NCBI GenBank assembly: GCA_964020085.1
Contig: OZ026597.1
Location: 8,830,210-8,894,209, forward strand
Length of the DNA: 64,000 bases
Origin: Micromussa lordhowensis
Taxonomy: Eukaryota; Cnidaria; Anthozoa; Scleractinia; Lobophylliidae
Direction: 5' to 3'
The position numbers and the translations under genes were made by a program. Shown piece by piece: positions 53,601-62,714 of this stretch. The notes beneath the pieces were generated by a model. That model had not been told where the DNA came from and did no database searches. It saw only the letters and a program-made list of their open reading frames with translations. Each line of letters opens with the position of its first letter. The stretch's first letter is position 1.

Positions 53601-56600
53601 GTCCAATACACTTGGATCTTCACTTGTTAGGCAAGTTAGACGTGAAATGTCGATTTTGGCTCAAAAACACACTTTTCGCTGCTGCAAGATGTCAAGACTT
53701 CAAAATACACATTTAAACCAAATTCAAAGCAAAATGTCGTTTTTGCTCAAGAACTCAGTTTTAGCTTTTACAAGCCGTATAGCCTTGAAATTGCTTATTT
53801 TACCCAAACGAACTTGAAAGTGCAGTTTCAGCTTCTGTGACATATAAAAGACTTGAAAGTGCACATTTAAGCCAAAGTGGACGTGAAATCTCGATTTCGC
53901 CTCATAAACACAGTTTTCGCCGTTGCAAGATCTAAAGACTTCAAACGGCATACACTTTTAGCTGCAAAGATGTGAAGACCTTAAAATGTACATTGAGGCA
54001 GATTAAAGCTGAAATAAGAATTTTGGCTAAAAAATGCCACTTTAGCTCCTACAAGTTGTATGTAGGGCATTTTTCAGGCACATGAAACTTGAAATGTAGA
54101 TTTTTCGATCAAAAACACAGTATTGGTTCTGTAAGATATAGAGACTCGATTTTGGCTGGAAAACACAGTTTTCGCACAGTTTTCGTCGCTGCAAGATGAC
54201 TTGAAATACACATTTAGTCCAATACACTTGGATCTTCACTTGTTAGGCAAGTTAGACGTGAAATGTCGATTTTTGGCTGAAAAACACAGTTTTCGCTGCT
54301 GCAAGATGTCAAGACTTCAAAATACACATTTAAACCAAATTCAAAGCAAAATGTCGTTTTTGCTCAAGAACTCAGTTTTAGCTTTTACAAGCTGTATAGC
54401 CTTGAAATTGCTTATTTTACCCAAATGAACTTGAAATGCAGTTTCAGCTTCTGTGACATATAAAAGACTTGAAAGTGCACATGTAAGCCAAATTGGACGT
54501 GAAATCTCGATTTCGCCTCATAAACACAGTTTTCGCCGTTGCAAGATCTAAAGACTTCAAACGGCATACAGTTTTAGCTGCAAAGATGTGAAGACCTTAA
54601 AATGTACATTGAGGCAGATTTAAGCTGAAATAAGAATTTTGGCTAAAAAATGCCATTTTAGCTCCTACAAGTTGTATGTAGGGCACTTTTCAGCCACATG
54701 AAACTTGAAATGTACATTTCTCGATCAAAAACACAGTATTGGTTCTGTAACATATAGAGACTCGATTTTGGGTGGAAAACACAGTTTTCGCTGTTCCAAC
54801 ATGTTAAGACTTGAAAATAAAAATTTAATCCAAACTGGACGAATGTCGATTTTGGCTGGAAAACACAGCTTTCGCTGTTCCAAGATGTTAAGACTTGAAA
54901 ATAAAAATTTAATCCAAGCTGGACGAATGTCGATTTTGTCTAAAAACGCAGTTCTCGAAGCTGTAAGATGTAAAGACTATAAAATGCACGTTTGAGCCAA
55001 ATTTCACGGGAAACGTTGATTTTCTCAAAAGGACAGTTTCCACTTGATGCTTGGCTCACTTGGACATCCACTTCCTTAAGCAAGTTATACGTAAAATTTC
55101 ATTTTGGCTCGAAAACACAGTTGTCACTGCAAGAAAAACCTCTGAAACTGAAAACTAAAAACTGTAAAATGAAAAACAAAAAAATAGGACATATAAGCCT
55201 AATTGGTTGTGAAATGTGCACATTTTGGGCAAATTTGACTTGAAATCTCGATTTTTCTACAAAGCACAGTTTTCGTCGCTGCAAGATGCCTTGAAAATAC
55301 ACATTTAGTCCAATACACTTGGATCTTCACTTGTTAGGCAAGTTAGACGTGAAATGTCGATTTTGGCTCAAAAACACACTTTTCGCTGCTGCAAGATGTC
55401 AAGACTTCAAAATACACATTTAAACCAAATTCAAAGCAAAATGTCGTTTTTGCTCAAGAACTCAGTTTTAGCTTTTACAAGCCGTATAGCCTTGAAATTG
55501 CTTATTTTACCCAAATGAACTTGAAATGCAGTTTCAGCTTCTGTGACATATAAAAGACTTGAAAGTGCACATTTAAGCCAAATTGGACGTGAAATCTCGA
55601 TTTCGCCTCATAAACACAGTTTTCGCCGTTGCAAGATCTAAAGACTTCAAACGGCATACAGTTTTAGCTGCAAAGATGTGAAGACCTTAAAATGTACATT
55701 TGAGGCAGATTAAAGCTGAAATAAGAATTGTGGCTAAAAAATGCCATTTTAGCTCCTACAAGTTGTATGTAGGGCACTTTTCAGCCACATGAAACTTGAA
55801 ATGTACATTTCTCGATCAAAAACACAGTATTGGTTCTGTAAGATATAGAGACTCGATTTTGGCTGGAAAACACAGTTTTCGTCGCTGCAAGATGACTTGA
55901 AATACACATTTAGTCCAATACACTTGGATCTTCACTTGTTAGGCAAGTTAGACGTGAAATGTCGATTTTGGCTCAAAAACACACTTTTCGCTGCTGCAAG
56001 ATGTCAAGACTTCAAAATACACATTTAAACCAAATTCAAAGCAAAATGTCGTTTTTGCTCAAGAACTCAGTTTTAGCTTTTACAAGCCGTATAGCCTTGA
56101 AATTGCTTATTTTACCCAAATGAACTTGAAATGCAGTTTCAGCTTCTGTGACATATAAAAGACTTGAAAGTGCACATTTAAGCCAAATTGGACGTGAAAT
56201 CTCGATTTCGCCTCATAAACACAGTTTTCGCCGTTGCAAGATCTAAAGACTTCAAACGGCATACAGTTTTAGCTGCAAAGATGTGAAGACCTTAAAATGT
56301 ACATTTGAGGCAGATTAAAGCTGAAATAAGAATCTTGGCTAAAAATTGCCACTTTAGCTCCTACAAGTTGTATGTAGGGCATTTTTCAGCCACATAAAAC
56401 TTGAAATGTAGATTTTTCGATCAAAAACACAGTATTGGTTCTGTAAGATATAGAGACTCGATTTTGGCTGGAAAACACAGTTTTCGTCGCTGCAAGATGA
56501 CTTGAAATACACATTTAGTCCAATACACTTGGATCTTCACTTGTTAGGCAAGTTAGACGTGAAATGTCGATTTTGGCTCAAAAACACACTTTTCGCTGCT

Positions 56601-58182
56601 GCAAGATGTCAAGACTTCAAAATACACATTTAAACCAAATTCAAAGCAAAATGTCGTTTTTGCTCAAGAACTCAGTTTTAGCTTTTACAAGCCGTATAGC
56701 CTTGAAATTGCTTATTTTACCCAAACGAACTTGAAAGTGCAGTTTCAGCTTCTGTGACATATAAAAGACTTGAAAGTGCACATTTAAGCCAAAGTGGACG
56801 TCAAATCTCGATTTCGTCTCATAAACACAGTTTTCGCCGTTGCAAGATCTAAAGACTTCAAACGGCATACAGTTTTAGCTGCAAAGATGTGAAGACCTTA
56901 AAATGTACATTTGAGGCAGATTAAAGCTGAAATAAGAATTGTGGCTAAAAAATGCCATTTTAGCTCCTACAAGTTGTATGTAGGGCACTTTTCAGCCACA
57001 TGAAACTTGAAATGTAGATTTTTCGATCAAAACCACTGTATTGGTTCTGTAAGATATAGAGACTCGATTTTGGCTGGAAAACACAGCTTTCGCTGTTCCA
57101 AGATGTTAAGACTTGAAAATAAAAATTTAATCCAAACTGGACGAATGTCGATTTTGTCTAAAAACGCAGTTCTCGAAGCTAGATGTAAGATGTAAAGACT
57201 ATAAAATGCACGTTTGAGCCAAATTTCACAGGAAACGTTGATTTTCTCAAAAGGACAGTTTCCACTTGATGCTTGGCTCACTTGGACATCCACTTCCTTA
57301 AGCAAGTTATACGTAAAATTTCATTTTGGCTCGAAAACACAGTTGTCACTGCTAGAAAAACCTCTGAAACTGAAAACTAAAAACTGTAAAATGAAAAACA
57401 AAAAAATAGGACATATAAGCCTAATTGGTTGTGAAATGTGCACATTTTTGGGCAAATTTGACTTGAAATCTCGATTTTTCTACAAAGCACAGTTTTCGTC
57501 GCTGTAAGATGACTTGAAAATACACATTTAGTCCAATACACTTGGATCTTCACTTGTTAGGCAAGTTAGACGTGAAATGTCGATTTTGGCTCAAAAACAC
57601 AGTTTTCGCTGCTGCAAGATGTCAGGACTTCAAAATACACATTTAAACTAAATTCAAAGCAAAATGTCGTTTTTTCTCAACAACTCAGTTTTAGCTTTTA
57701 CAAGCCGTATAGCCTTGAAATTGCTTATTTTACCCAAATGAACTTGAAATGCAGTTTCAGCTTCTGTGACATATAAAAGACTTGAAAGTGCACTTTTAAT
57801 CTCGATGAAATCTCGATTTCGCCTCATAAACACAGTTTTCGCCGTTGCAAGATCTAAAGACTTCAAACGGCATACACTTTTAGCTGCAAAGATGTGAAGA
57901 CCTTAAAATGTACATTTGAGGCAGATTAAAGCTGAAATAAGAATTTTGGCTAAAAAATGCCACTTTAGCTCCTACAAGTTGTATGTAGAGCATTTTTCAG
58001 CCACATGAAACTTGAAATGTAGATTGTTCGATCAAAAACACAGTATTGGTTCTGTAAGATATAGAGACTCGATTTTGGGTGGAAAACACAGTTTTCGCTG
58101 TTCCAAGATGTTAAGACTTGAAAATACAAATTTAATCCAAACTGGAAGTTGATTGTCGATTTTGTCTAAAAACACAGTTCTC
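50661..58182 (+). repeat. Right satellite domain, short/long monomer alternation
   Basis: Monomers start at 50661 (606 bp), 51267 (605), 51872 (1007), 52879 (605), 53484 (605), 54089 (616), 54705 (1091), 55796 (605), 56401 (606) and 57007 (1005), with a 171-bp partial at 58012. The order is S-S-L, S-S-S-L, S-S-L. Most short monomers join CACAGTTTTCG to TCGCTGCAAGATGAC cleanly. Only the one at 54089 has the doubled CACAGTTTTCG of the left domain. Private changes are denser than in the core (CACACTTTTCGC, GCCAAAGTGGACG, ATGTTCATTTC, TACATTGAGG), most of all in the last 1.5 kb before the array end. Confidence 0.9.
54763..54930 (+). repeat. Hybrid 84-bp sub-unit duplication
   Basis: The first copy (54763-54846) has TTGGGTGG, CAGTTTTCG and CCAACATG, like the left domain. 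The second (54847-54930) has TTGGCTGG, CAGCTTTCG and CCAAGATG, like the core. Unlike the duplications in the left domain, the two halves come from different lineages, so this monomer records an exchange or conversion between the two satellite types. Confidence 0.9.
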
Positions 58183-58587
58183 TTACTAGACGAGGTTAAT
58201 TTATACGTACGAGCATTTATAAAGAATTGGAGGAAAAAACAAGAATATTAAAAAACTTGTATATGTAAATTGAAAAAGGCTTTACTGGGTTTTTGCGGCG
58301 TTTAACTACAAATGACCTCAGGATTTTATTTGGGTTATCGGAAAAATGAGGCACAACATGCACGAATAACATGCATAAATAACGAATAACATTTTATTTT
58401 TCGTCACATACACATAACAGCCGGAATGGAACAGGAGGAAAACACACAATAAAACAACTGCCTCTTCTTCCAGATTAATAAATCTTTTAAGAAAAGCTCC
58501 TCCAGCGCAATTCAAATATCTGGCTCCGACGTACTGAAATTTATGCACCTACCTTCCTTCCTTGCCTCCTTCAGTTTTCCCATGTTT
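58183..58587. other. Spacer between array and inverted satellite piece
   Basis: The satellite stops abruptly and this stretch shows no resemblance to it. I see no credible gene: the longest open frame (58318-58548, minus) has no ATG at its start and no family likeness. AATAAA-type signals occur on both strands, and there is a CCTTCCTTCC run near 58553-58565. It could be part of an inserted element or a piece of original flanking DNA. Confidence 0.5.
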
Positions 58588-58905
58588 CTGACTTAAATTT
58601 GCACTTTCAAGTCTCTATATCTTACAGAAGCCAAAGCTATGGTTTTGACCCAAAACCGGCATTTGACATTCAATTTGCTTTATATGTGCGCTTTCAAGTC
58701 TCTAACTTAAAGAAACCAATACTGTGTTTTTTAGTGAAAATCTACATTTCAAGTTTCATGTGGCTGAAAAGGCGTTTTTAAGCAAAAAACGTTATCTCAG
58801 GTTTAATCTGGCTTAAATGTGCATTTTCAGGTCTTGACATCATGGTGCAGCCACAACTGTTCTTTTGAGCCAAAATCTACACTTCGGATCGGTCTTTTAC
58901 ATCTT

Positions 58906-58936
<31 letters not shown>

Positions 58937-59340
58937 AAACTGCGTTTCCGAGGCAAAATCGAAATTTCACGTCCAATATTGCTTAAATATGTGCCCTCTC
59001 AAGTCGCTATCTTAAATGGTGTTTTTAAGCCAAAATCGTTATTTCAGGTTTAATCTGGCTTAAATTTACATTTTTAGGTCTTTACATCTTAGTGCGGCCA
59101 AAACTGTATCTACACTTCGGGTCCAATTAGGTTGAAAAGTGCCGTTAAAATTTACAGATGGGATGAACATTTAAGTCAAAATGTGTGTTAGTCTTCACAA
59201 CTTGCAGCCAAAACTGTTTTTTAACCGAAATCGACATTTCAAGTTGAAAAGTGCCGTCAATACAACTTGTAGTAGCTAAAATGTGTTAGTAGCTTAGATG
59301 TGGGGTCGAATTTGGCTTAAATGTGCATTTTAAGTGCAAG
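58588..59340 (-). repeat. Diverged satellite segment in inverted orientation
   Basis: Read on the minus strand, this stretch shows satellite landmarks. CTACATTTCAAGTTTCATGT (58741-58760) is the reverse complement of the monomer start. TCTCTATATCTTACAG (58613-58628) matches CTGTAAGATATAGAGA. GGTTTAATCTGGCTTAAATG matches the CATTTGAGGCAGATTAAAGC region. Substitutions and small indels are far more frequent than anywhere in the main array, so this is an old copy. It is about 750 bp, shorter than one monomer, and unit order is only partly preserved. It shows that the satellite once extended, or was copied, in the opposite direction here. Confidence 0.8.
58906..58935 (+). repeat. (GCA)10 microsatellite inside satellite remnant
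   Basis: Ten perfect GCA triplets stand exactly where the reverse complement of the satellite has CTTGCAGCAGCGAAAACTG. The flanks, CATCTT before and AAAACTGCG after, are satellite sequence. The microsatellite therefore grew by slippage from the GCAGCA already in the repeat. Confidence 0.92.
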
Positions 59341-59389
59341 TTTTGTGTACAGGTATGAAAAGTTTCAACCGTCTTTCCCTCTTGAGTTT

Positions 59390-59828
59390 TTAGTCTAAAC
59401 AATGTTTACGAAGACGATGTTGCATTGCTACACTTCCGATACAATTGTACTTCTTGAACTCGTCTTTCCACCGATCTTTAGAGGTTTCCAGGTCGTGCTT
59501 GTCTTTATTCACGTCTACAGGTGTGATGACAGCATTAATAATATCTTTGGGTACTCTGGGTCCCTTTTGAAATCTACCACCCAAGAGATTTTCCTCCACT
59601 TTGAAGACGTCTGTTTAGTTTTTGTTTACTTTTTCTGTTTCTTTGTCTCCGTGCTTTTCGTTTGTTCTGGTGATCGCTGCGCTCGGTCCGTACGTCCTGG
59701 CCGAGAGCCGAATAAATATTTTCCCGTCCAGCCCGACCACTTTTTTCATTTTCATTCTTTGGTGGAACGAGGCCACGTGCGGCAGCATTTCTTCGTTTCG
59801 AGAGTACTGTCGGAATGTTCGCTTTCAC
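59390..59828 (-). pseudogene. Basic reading frames at the end of the relic
   Basis: Two minus-strand frames adjoin. 59574-59828 has SKRRNAAARGLVPPKN and a long Arg/Lys-rich tail (KRKARRQRNRKSKQK). 59390-59599 has EENLLGGRFQKG, KDIINAVITPVDV and RWKDEFKKY. Neither begins with ATG, and the overlap around 59574-59599 suggests one protein split by a frameshift. The basic, Ala/Arg-rich character fits a nucleic-acid-binding or core protein of the element. I do not recognise the family. Position after the capsid-like gene on the same strand is the only reason to include it in the element. Confidence 0.4.
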
Positions 59829-59909
59829 TAATTTTCAAGGAAACACTTTTTAGCAACAGAATTGTTTCGCATTGTTTTTGCCGGGACCGTACGCGTTTTT
59901 CCGGCCCTA

Positions 59910-60300
59910 TCACTCTGCGTACAGTATGACGTTCGTGTTGAATCCGGGTGCTTCCCCCGGCACTAAGTCTATTTGTATATCTCCAGTTTGTTTGGGATTC
60001 AAGTAACTGGTGTCCACATATCCACTTGCCACATTGTCAAACATGAACAAGATAAAGTTTCCGCCTTCCCCCAATCTTTAGATGTCACAACGAACAAGTA
60101 ACTTCGTCTCAGATCAATGTAGTCCTCTCTTGAGGAACGATTTGAAATTCGATAGGATTGATGCCTGTAGTGTACATGTGAATGGGCACCATCCGATACG
60201 ACGAAATATTAACGTCTGTCGGTGCAACTTGGAATAAATCCAACAGCGAAATCAACATAGGTCCCGACTTTCTGTGGACTGGTACAATAAGTCCGGGCAT
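59910..60300 (-). pseudogene. Capsid-like protein (F54H12.2-like), middle deleted
   Basis: The frame starts at ATG 60298-60300 and shows SLLDLFQVAPTDVN, then GINPIEFQIVP, matching the N-terminus of proteins catalogued as F54H12.2-like. After one frameshift near 60125 comes DYIDLRRSYLFV. The C-terminal signature follows almost at once in another frame: FILFMFDN (about 60040-60062) and VILYAE before the stop at 59910-59912. The family is usually above 400 residues; here only about 130 codons remain. So roughly the central two thirds were lost near 60070-60100, leaving both ends joined out of frame. The intact protein would form the virion shell of the element. I am fairly sure of the family because both ends match in order; the capsid role is established only by homology. 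Confidence 0.68.
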
Positions 60301-60532
60301 GTCTCTATCGTCGTCTTCTTTTGCTGCGTTTCTTAGACAATAATCTTCTCAGATTATAGTCAGGTGGTTTTGACACTTCTGAACTTACCCAACCTCCTTT
60401 TTGTAGGTTTTTCGAACGTCTCTTTTTTCAATCCGTTTGCGAACGACAATAAATTTACTCCTTCTCCTTCCAGTTTACCCATACCTCCTCGTTTTCATCT
60501 GACTTGTCTGGTGGTTTGAGAACAAATGGGAC
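60301..60532 (-). other. Gap between basic frame and capsid-like gene
   Basis: No open frame of convincing length is seen. Short minus-strand stretches such as PPDKSDENEEVWVNWKEKE and LLSKKRSKRRRR are interrupted by stops. They may be remnants of the basic protein's tail or of a small intergenic gene. Confidence 0.35.
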
Positions 60533-60709
60533 CTAGATGATTCCTTGTCCAAATATGTCTTTCAAGCGTTTACTGGCTTGTCTCTGTATATCTTTCTCAA
60601 ATCCACGTTTCAATCCTCGTTTGAAACCTTTCTTCACGCCACTGGCCACATTGACTGGAGCCTTGAGTAAAATGTAACGCCTTCCAATCCTCCTGCCGTA
60701 TTTTCCATT
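60533..60709 (-). pseudogene. Small basic protein of the element (pVI-like?)
   Basis: A 59-codon frame directly follows a TAA (60710-60712) in the same frame as the tail of the preceding gene. It is rich in Lys, Arg and Gly, with GKYGRRIGRRY, then GVKKGFKRGLKRGFEKD and ending KRLKDIFGQGII. There is no in-frame ATG, so as it stands it cannot start by itself. Small basic proteins with repeated KKG/KRG and predicted amphipathic helices occur between the penton-like and capsid genes of related elements and have been likened to adenovirus pVI. I infer that role only from position and composition. Confidence 0.45.
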
Positions 60710-61755
60710 TTAGACCTTGTCCCTCTTTCTTGGAATCGGGTCAAATCTCGTCAAACGCCCTCCTTTCACGTTCACGTTCTCTTGAAAAAAGGTAAGAATG
60801 GTATTCCTTCACCAAAGTTACAAAGTTCTTGTGTTGTCTCGGCCACTAGCGTCTCGACAACTTCTTTGTGTACTGGAATATATTTAAAGTGCAGTGGCTC
60901 AACCTATTTTATACCTTTTCCTTCGCGTTGAAAAGATCTCACGCAACAACTTTTCCACATTACTTCCACCCATGTCAGAATAGACGAATAGACTAGGTGA
61001 CTTTTCTTCCACCACGTTCTGAAATGCGTTGTCAAGGTCCATGAAGCGCCCATTACATGTACTTAAAAACGAAATGGTCATTTCGGACTTTCCAAAACAC
61101 GGAAAATTCATTGTCGTCCTGGAAATCGTGAACTGTATTCATTAAATCGGGGATCACATCATTCACAAATCCGTCGTAGGTTGGGACCCAAAATGTTCGA
61201 TCGTTGCTCTTCCTTAACCATCCCATCTTGATGGCCAATGATTGGTGAATAGAAAATAAGAGAGATCTCACTAAAGCTGTTATCCATTATCATATTCTCT
61301 TCTTCCCATCAAAACTTCACATACCAATGTTTTTCACTATTTGTGACGAATTTGCGACTAAAAGTTGGACGATCGCAATTCAAGATAACCCGTTGCTCGA
61401 AACATTTGAAAATCGCTTTCATGAAACTGATACCATCGACAATAGAGTGGAGTCTATGGATATCGTCAGGTGCACATGTAGCAGTACCTTCTCGACGATT
61501 TATACCTTCATATTGTGTGGTACCGAGTACGATTCAGCGCATGAAGAAAAGCAATTCTTCTTGTTTCACCACATTAGAAATGTTCACTTTGACATCAGGA
61601 ATGGAAATGCTACTCAATTCCACTTTCCATCCTCTTTCCCGGAACCGTAACTGGTGGGGTAGTCTATTTTTGGAATAATTCGGTCTGTTATTCGGATATT
61701 CTGATTTGTTGCTACTACTCAACACTTGCGCATAGAATCTCTCTTTGGCCGTCAT
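60710..61755 (-). pseudogene. Capsid-associated (penton-like) protein relic
   Basis: An ATG at 61753-61755 opens a frame to 61534 with FYAQVLSSS near the start and GWKVELSSI further in. These resemble the N-terminus of a protein found beside F54H12.2-like genes in many invertebrate genomes. Later pieces lie in other frames: SLAIKMGWL (about 61215-61240) and SLFVYSDMG followed by VEKLLREI (about 60935-60990), which fit the family's C-terminal half. The fragments are in the right order and spacing for one protein of about 340 residues, but several frameshifts and stops separate them (for example between 61055 and 61110, and near 60900). The role would be virion structure, by analogy with minor capsid or penton proteins. 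That is inference from neighbours, not from a defined motif. Confidence 0.6.
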
Positions 61756-62027
61756 GTCTTTTTCACGTCCTTCTTGTCAACCAAACTGTCGTATTTATCT
61801 GGCCAACCTTTTCAACGTCCAAGCAACTTATCCCCTTTACGTTTCAACACTTTTTCCTGTCGATACAAATCGTCGTCAGATACGCTGACTTTTTGTAAGT
61901 CTTGCGAATAAAAGGTACCTTCCAAAGGTGACAACACTCCCAAGGATGACTCTCGATGCTTCTTCCGTCCAGCCCAGTGGGTACCTTTAGTAGTTATATT
62001 GGCTCGTATGGACCCGATAGCCTCACT
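61752..62027 (-). pseudogene. Integrase C-terminus with chromodomain, broken
   Basis: This is the tail of a retrovirus-type integrase of the Polinton kind, which would insert element DNA into the host genome. Visible landmarks are EGTFYSQDLQKV (about 61885-61920), then LYRQEKVLKRK, then KGWPDKYDS (about 61788-61811). These match the linker and chromodomain typical of F54H12.3-like proteins. Chromodomains are thought to steer integration toward modified histones. An in-frame TGA at 61812-61814 sits just before KGWP, where the family usually has a tryptophan. The catalytic core (zinc finger, DDE residues) is missing upstream, and the frame is closed by a TAA at 62028-62030. The final TGA overlaps the ATG of the next frame. 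I am fairly sure of the family; the protein is non-functional. Confidence 0.75.
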
Positions 62028-62095
62028 TTAATGTTTGCATACTAATGAGCGTAACAAAGCGTAGACGAGGGTATAAACCGGAAGCTTCTCGCTAT

Positions 62096-62398
62096 AGATG
62101 GCTCGAAACAGTTTCCAGTACTTTCCAAGAGTCGGAGTTTGATGGGTCATTATAACCACTCTATCAGTTAATACACACGTACCAAAATCATGGTTCGAGT
62201 TATAAGCGCTTAAAGCTTAAGGGTGTTTTTAGCAGATGATATTGTTGCTATGGTAACCTATTGTGCCTTAGCATTGACGGCAACTTGTTCACCAATGATT
62301 GGGCAGTGTTTTGATACCATAATTTTGGTATTAACTGATATAGAGTGGTTATAATGACACATGAAACAAAGTACTGGAAACTGCATCGAGCCACCTTA
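62096..62398. mobile_element. Foldback / MITE-like element with long inverted arms
   Basis: The left arm (about 62096-62192) and right arm (about 62306-62398) are imperfect inverted repeats. Both contain GGCTCGA, CAGTTTCCAGTACTTT, GTCATTATAACCACTCTAT, CAGTTAATAC and ACCAAAAT-ATGG in the same order. The right end reads CCACCTTAA and the left end CTATAGATGG. Related elements often end GGTGG next to TTAA, so a TA or TTAA target (Kolobok- or piggyBac-like) is possible but decayed. The middle (about 110 bp) has no gene. It lies just upstream of the integrase remnant and may have broken that gene. Confidence 0.75.
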
Positions 62399-62553
62399 AT
62401 AGCCTGGAACCGAATCTCACTTTCATGTTGACCGAGGAAGAGTCTGTAACCGAATAAACCGCAAGTAATAGAACCGGAATCGGTATTAAGGTGACAGGGA
62501 GGGAGAATCACGCCAGGCACCTAAGCCTACGGTTGTGAGTGGCATGGTCCTTA

Positions 62554-62571
62554 TCACGCCGAAAAGCGTGA
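62554..62571. repeat. Short hairpin TCACGC/GCGTGA
   Basis: A perfect 6-bp stem encloses a 6-base loop (CGAAAA). It may be chance or part of an element end. No function is implied. Confidence 0.5.
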
Positions 62572-62697
62572 CTACCTTCTTTTGTTGATTGTTAAAAAAA
62601 ATAAATACAAAAATCAAGAAACAGATACTTACAGTATTTAACCTACAAACAACATAAGTCACACAGTCTGCCACCATCACCGCTATTTTCGTGAAGT

Positions 62698-62714
62698 GTT
62701 CGACACTGTCGAAC
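62698..62714. repeat. Short palindrome GTTCGAC-ACT-GTCGAAC
   Basis: Perfect 7-bp arms surround a 3-base centre. It could bind a dimeric protein or be chance. Nothing nearby decides. Confidence 0.5.

Larger units (their letters stand above)
1..58182 (+). repeat. Satellite DNA array, 84-bp units in 1008-bp monomers
   Basis: One continuous head-to-tail array fills this interval apart from one transposon insertion. It starts before base 1, which falls inside a monomer, and ends at 58182, where the repeat breaks off inside unit 3 after CACAGTTCTC. I count 64 complete monomers (10 in the left domain, 44 in the core, 10 in the right) plus a 204-bp and a 171-bp partial. The strand given is only the reading direction used here. 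All monomers share the same diverged 84-bp units, with variants of CACAGTTTTCG and TGCAAGATG. The sequence is AT-rich with many short A and T runs. I do not recognise it as a named satellite family. A centromeric or pericentromeric place is possible from its size and layering, but nothing in the sequence proves that. Confidence 0.97.
59390..62027 (-). mobile_element. Polinton/Maverick-like element relic
   Basis: Minus-strand fragments lie in the order integrase C-terminus, capsid-associated protein, small basic protein, capsid-like protein, basic C-terminal frames. The integrase end resembles proteins named F54H12.3-like, and the capsid-like piece resembles F54H12.2-like. In C. elegans these two names come from the same cosmid, which supports one element. 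All members have stops, frameshifts or a large deletion, so it is dead. No DNA polymerase B, packaging ATPase, protease or long terminal repeat is visible, so only part remains. Integrase and next gene overlap by ATGA, the compact spacing expected of a virus-like element. Assignment to Polinton rather than another virus-like integrated element is by family likeness only. Confidence 0.72.

Noticed and set aside
1..58182. CRISPR-like array
   Set aside because: The repeats are contiguous and long with no unique spacers, and the surroundings are eukaryotic mobile elements.
58318..58548. 76-codon minus-strand frame in the spacer
   Set aside because: It starts with GTG, has no in-frame ATG near its beginning, and has no recognisable motif beyond a hydrophobic stretch.
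58865..59053. Frame with a poly-Gln tract
   Set aside because: The Gln run is the (GCA)10 microsatellite inside a satellite remnant. The frame has no other support.
59402..59929. 175-codon plus-strand frame
   Set aside because: It is the antisense of the Polinton-like basic frames, which have the better family and composition signals. Its Phe/Cys-rich content is typical of a shadow frame.
61327..61678. 107- and 111-codon plus-strand frames
   Set aside because: They lie opposite the capsid-associated relic, whose motifs read on the minus strand.
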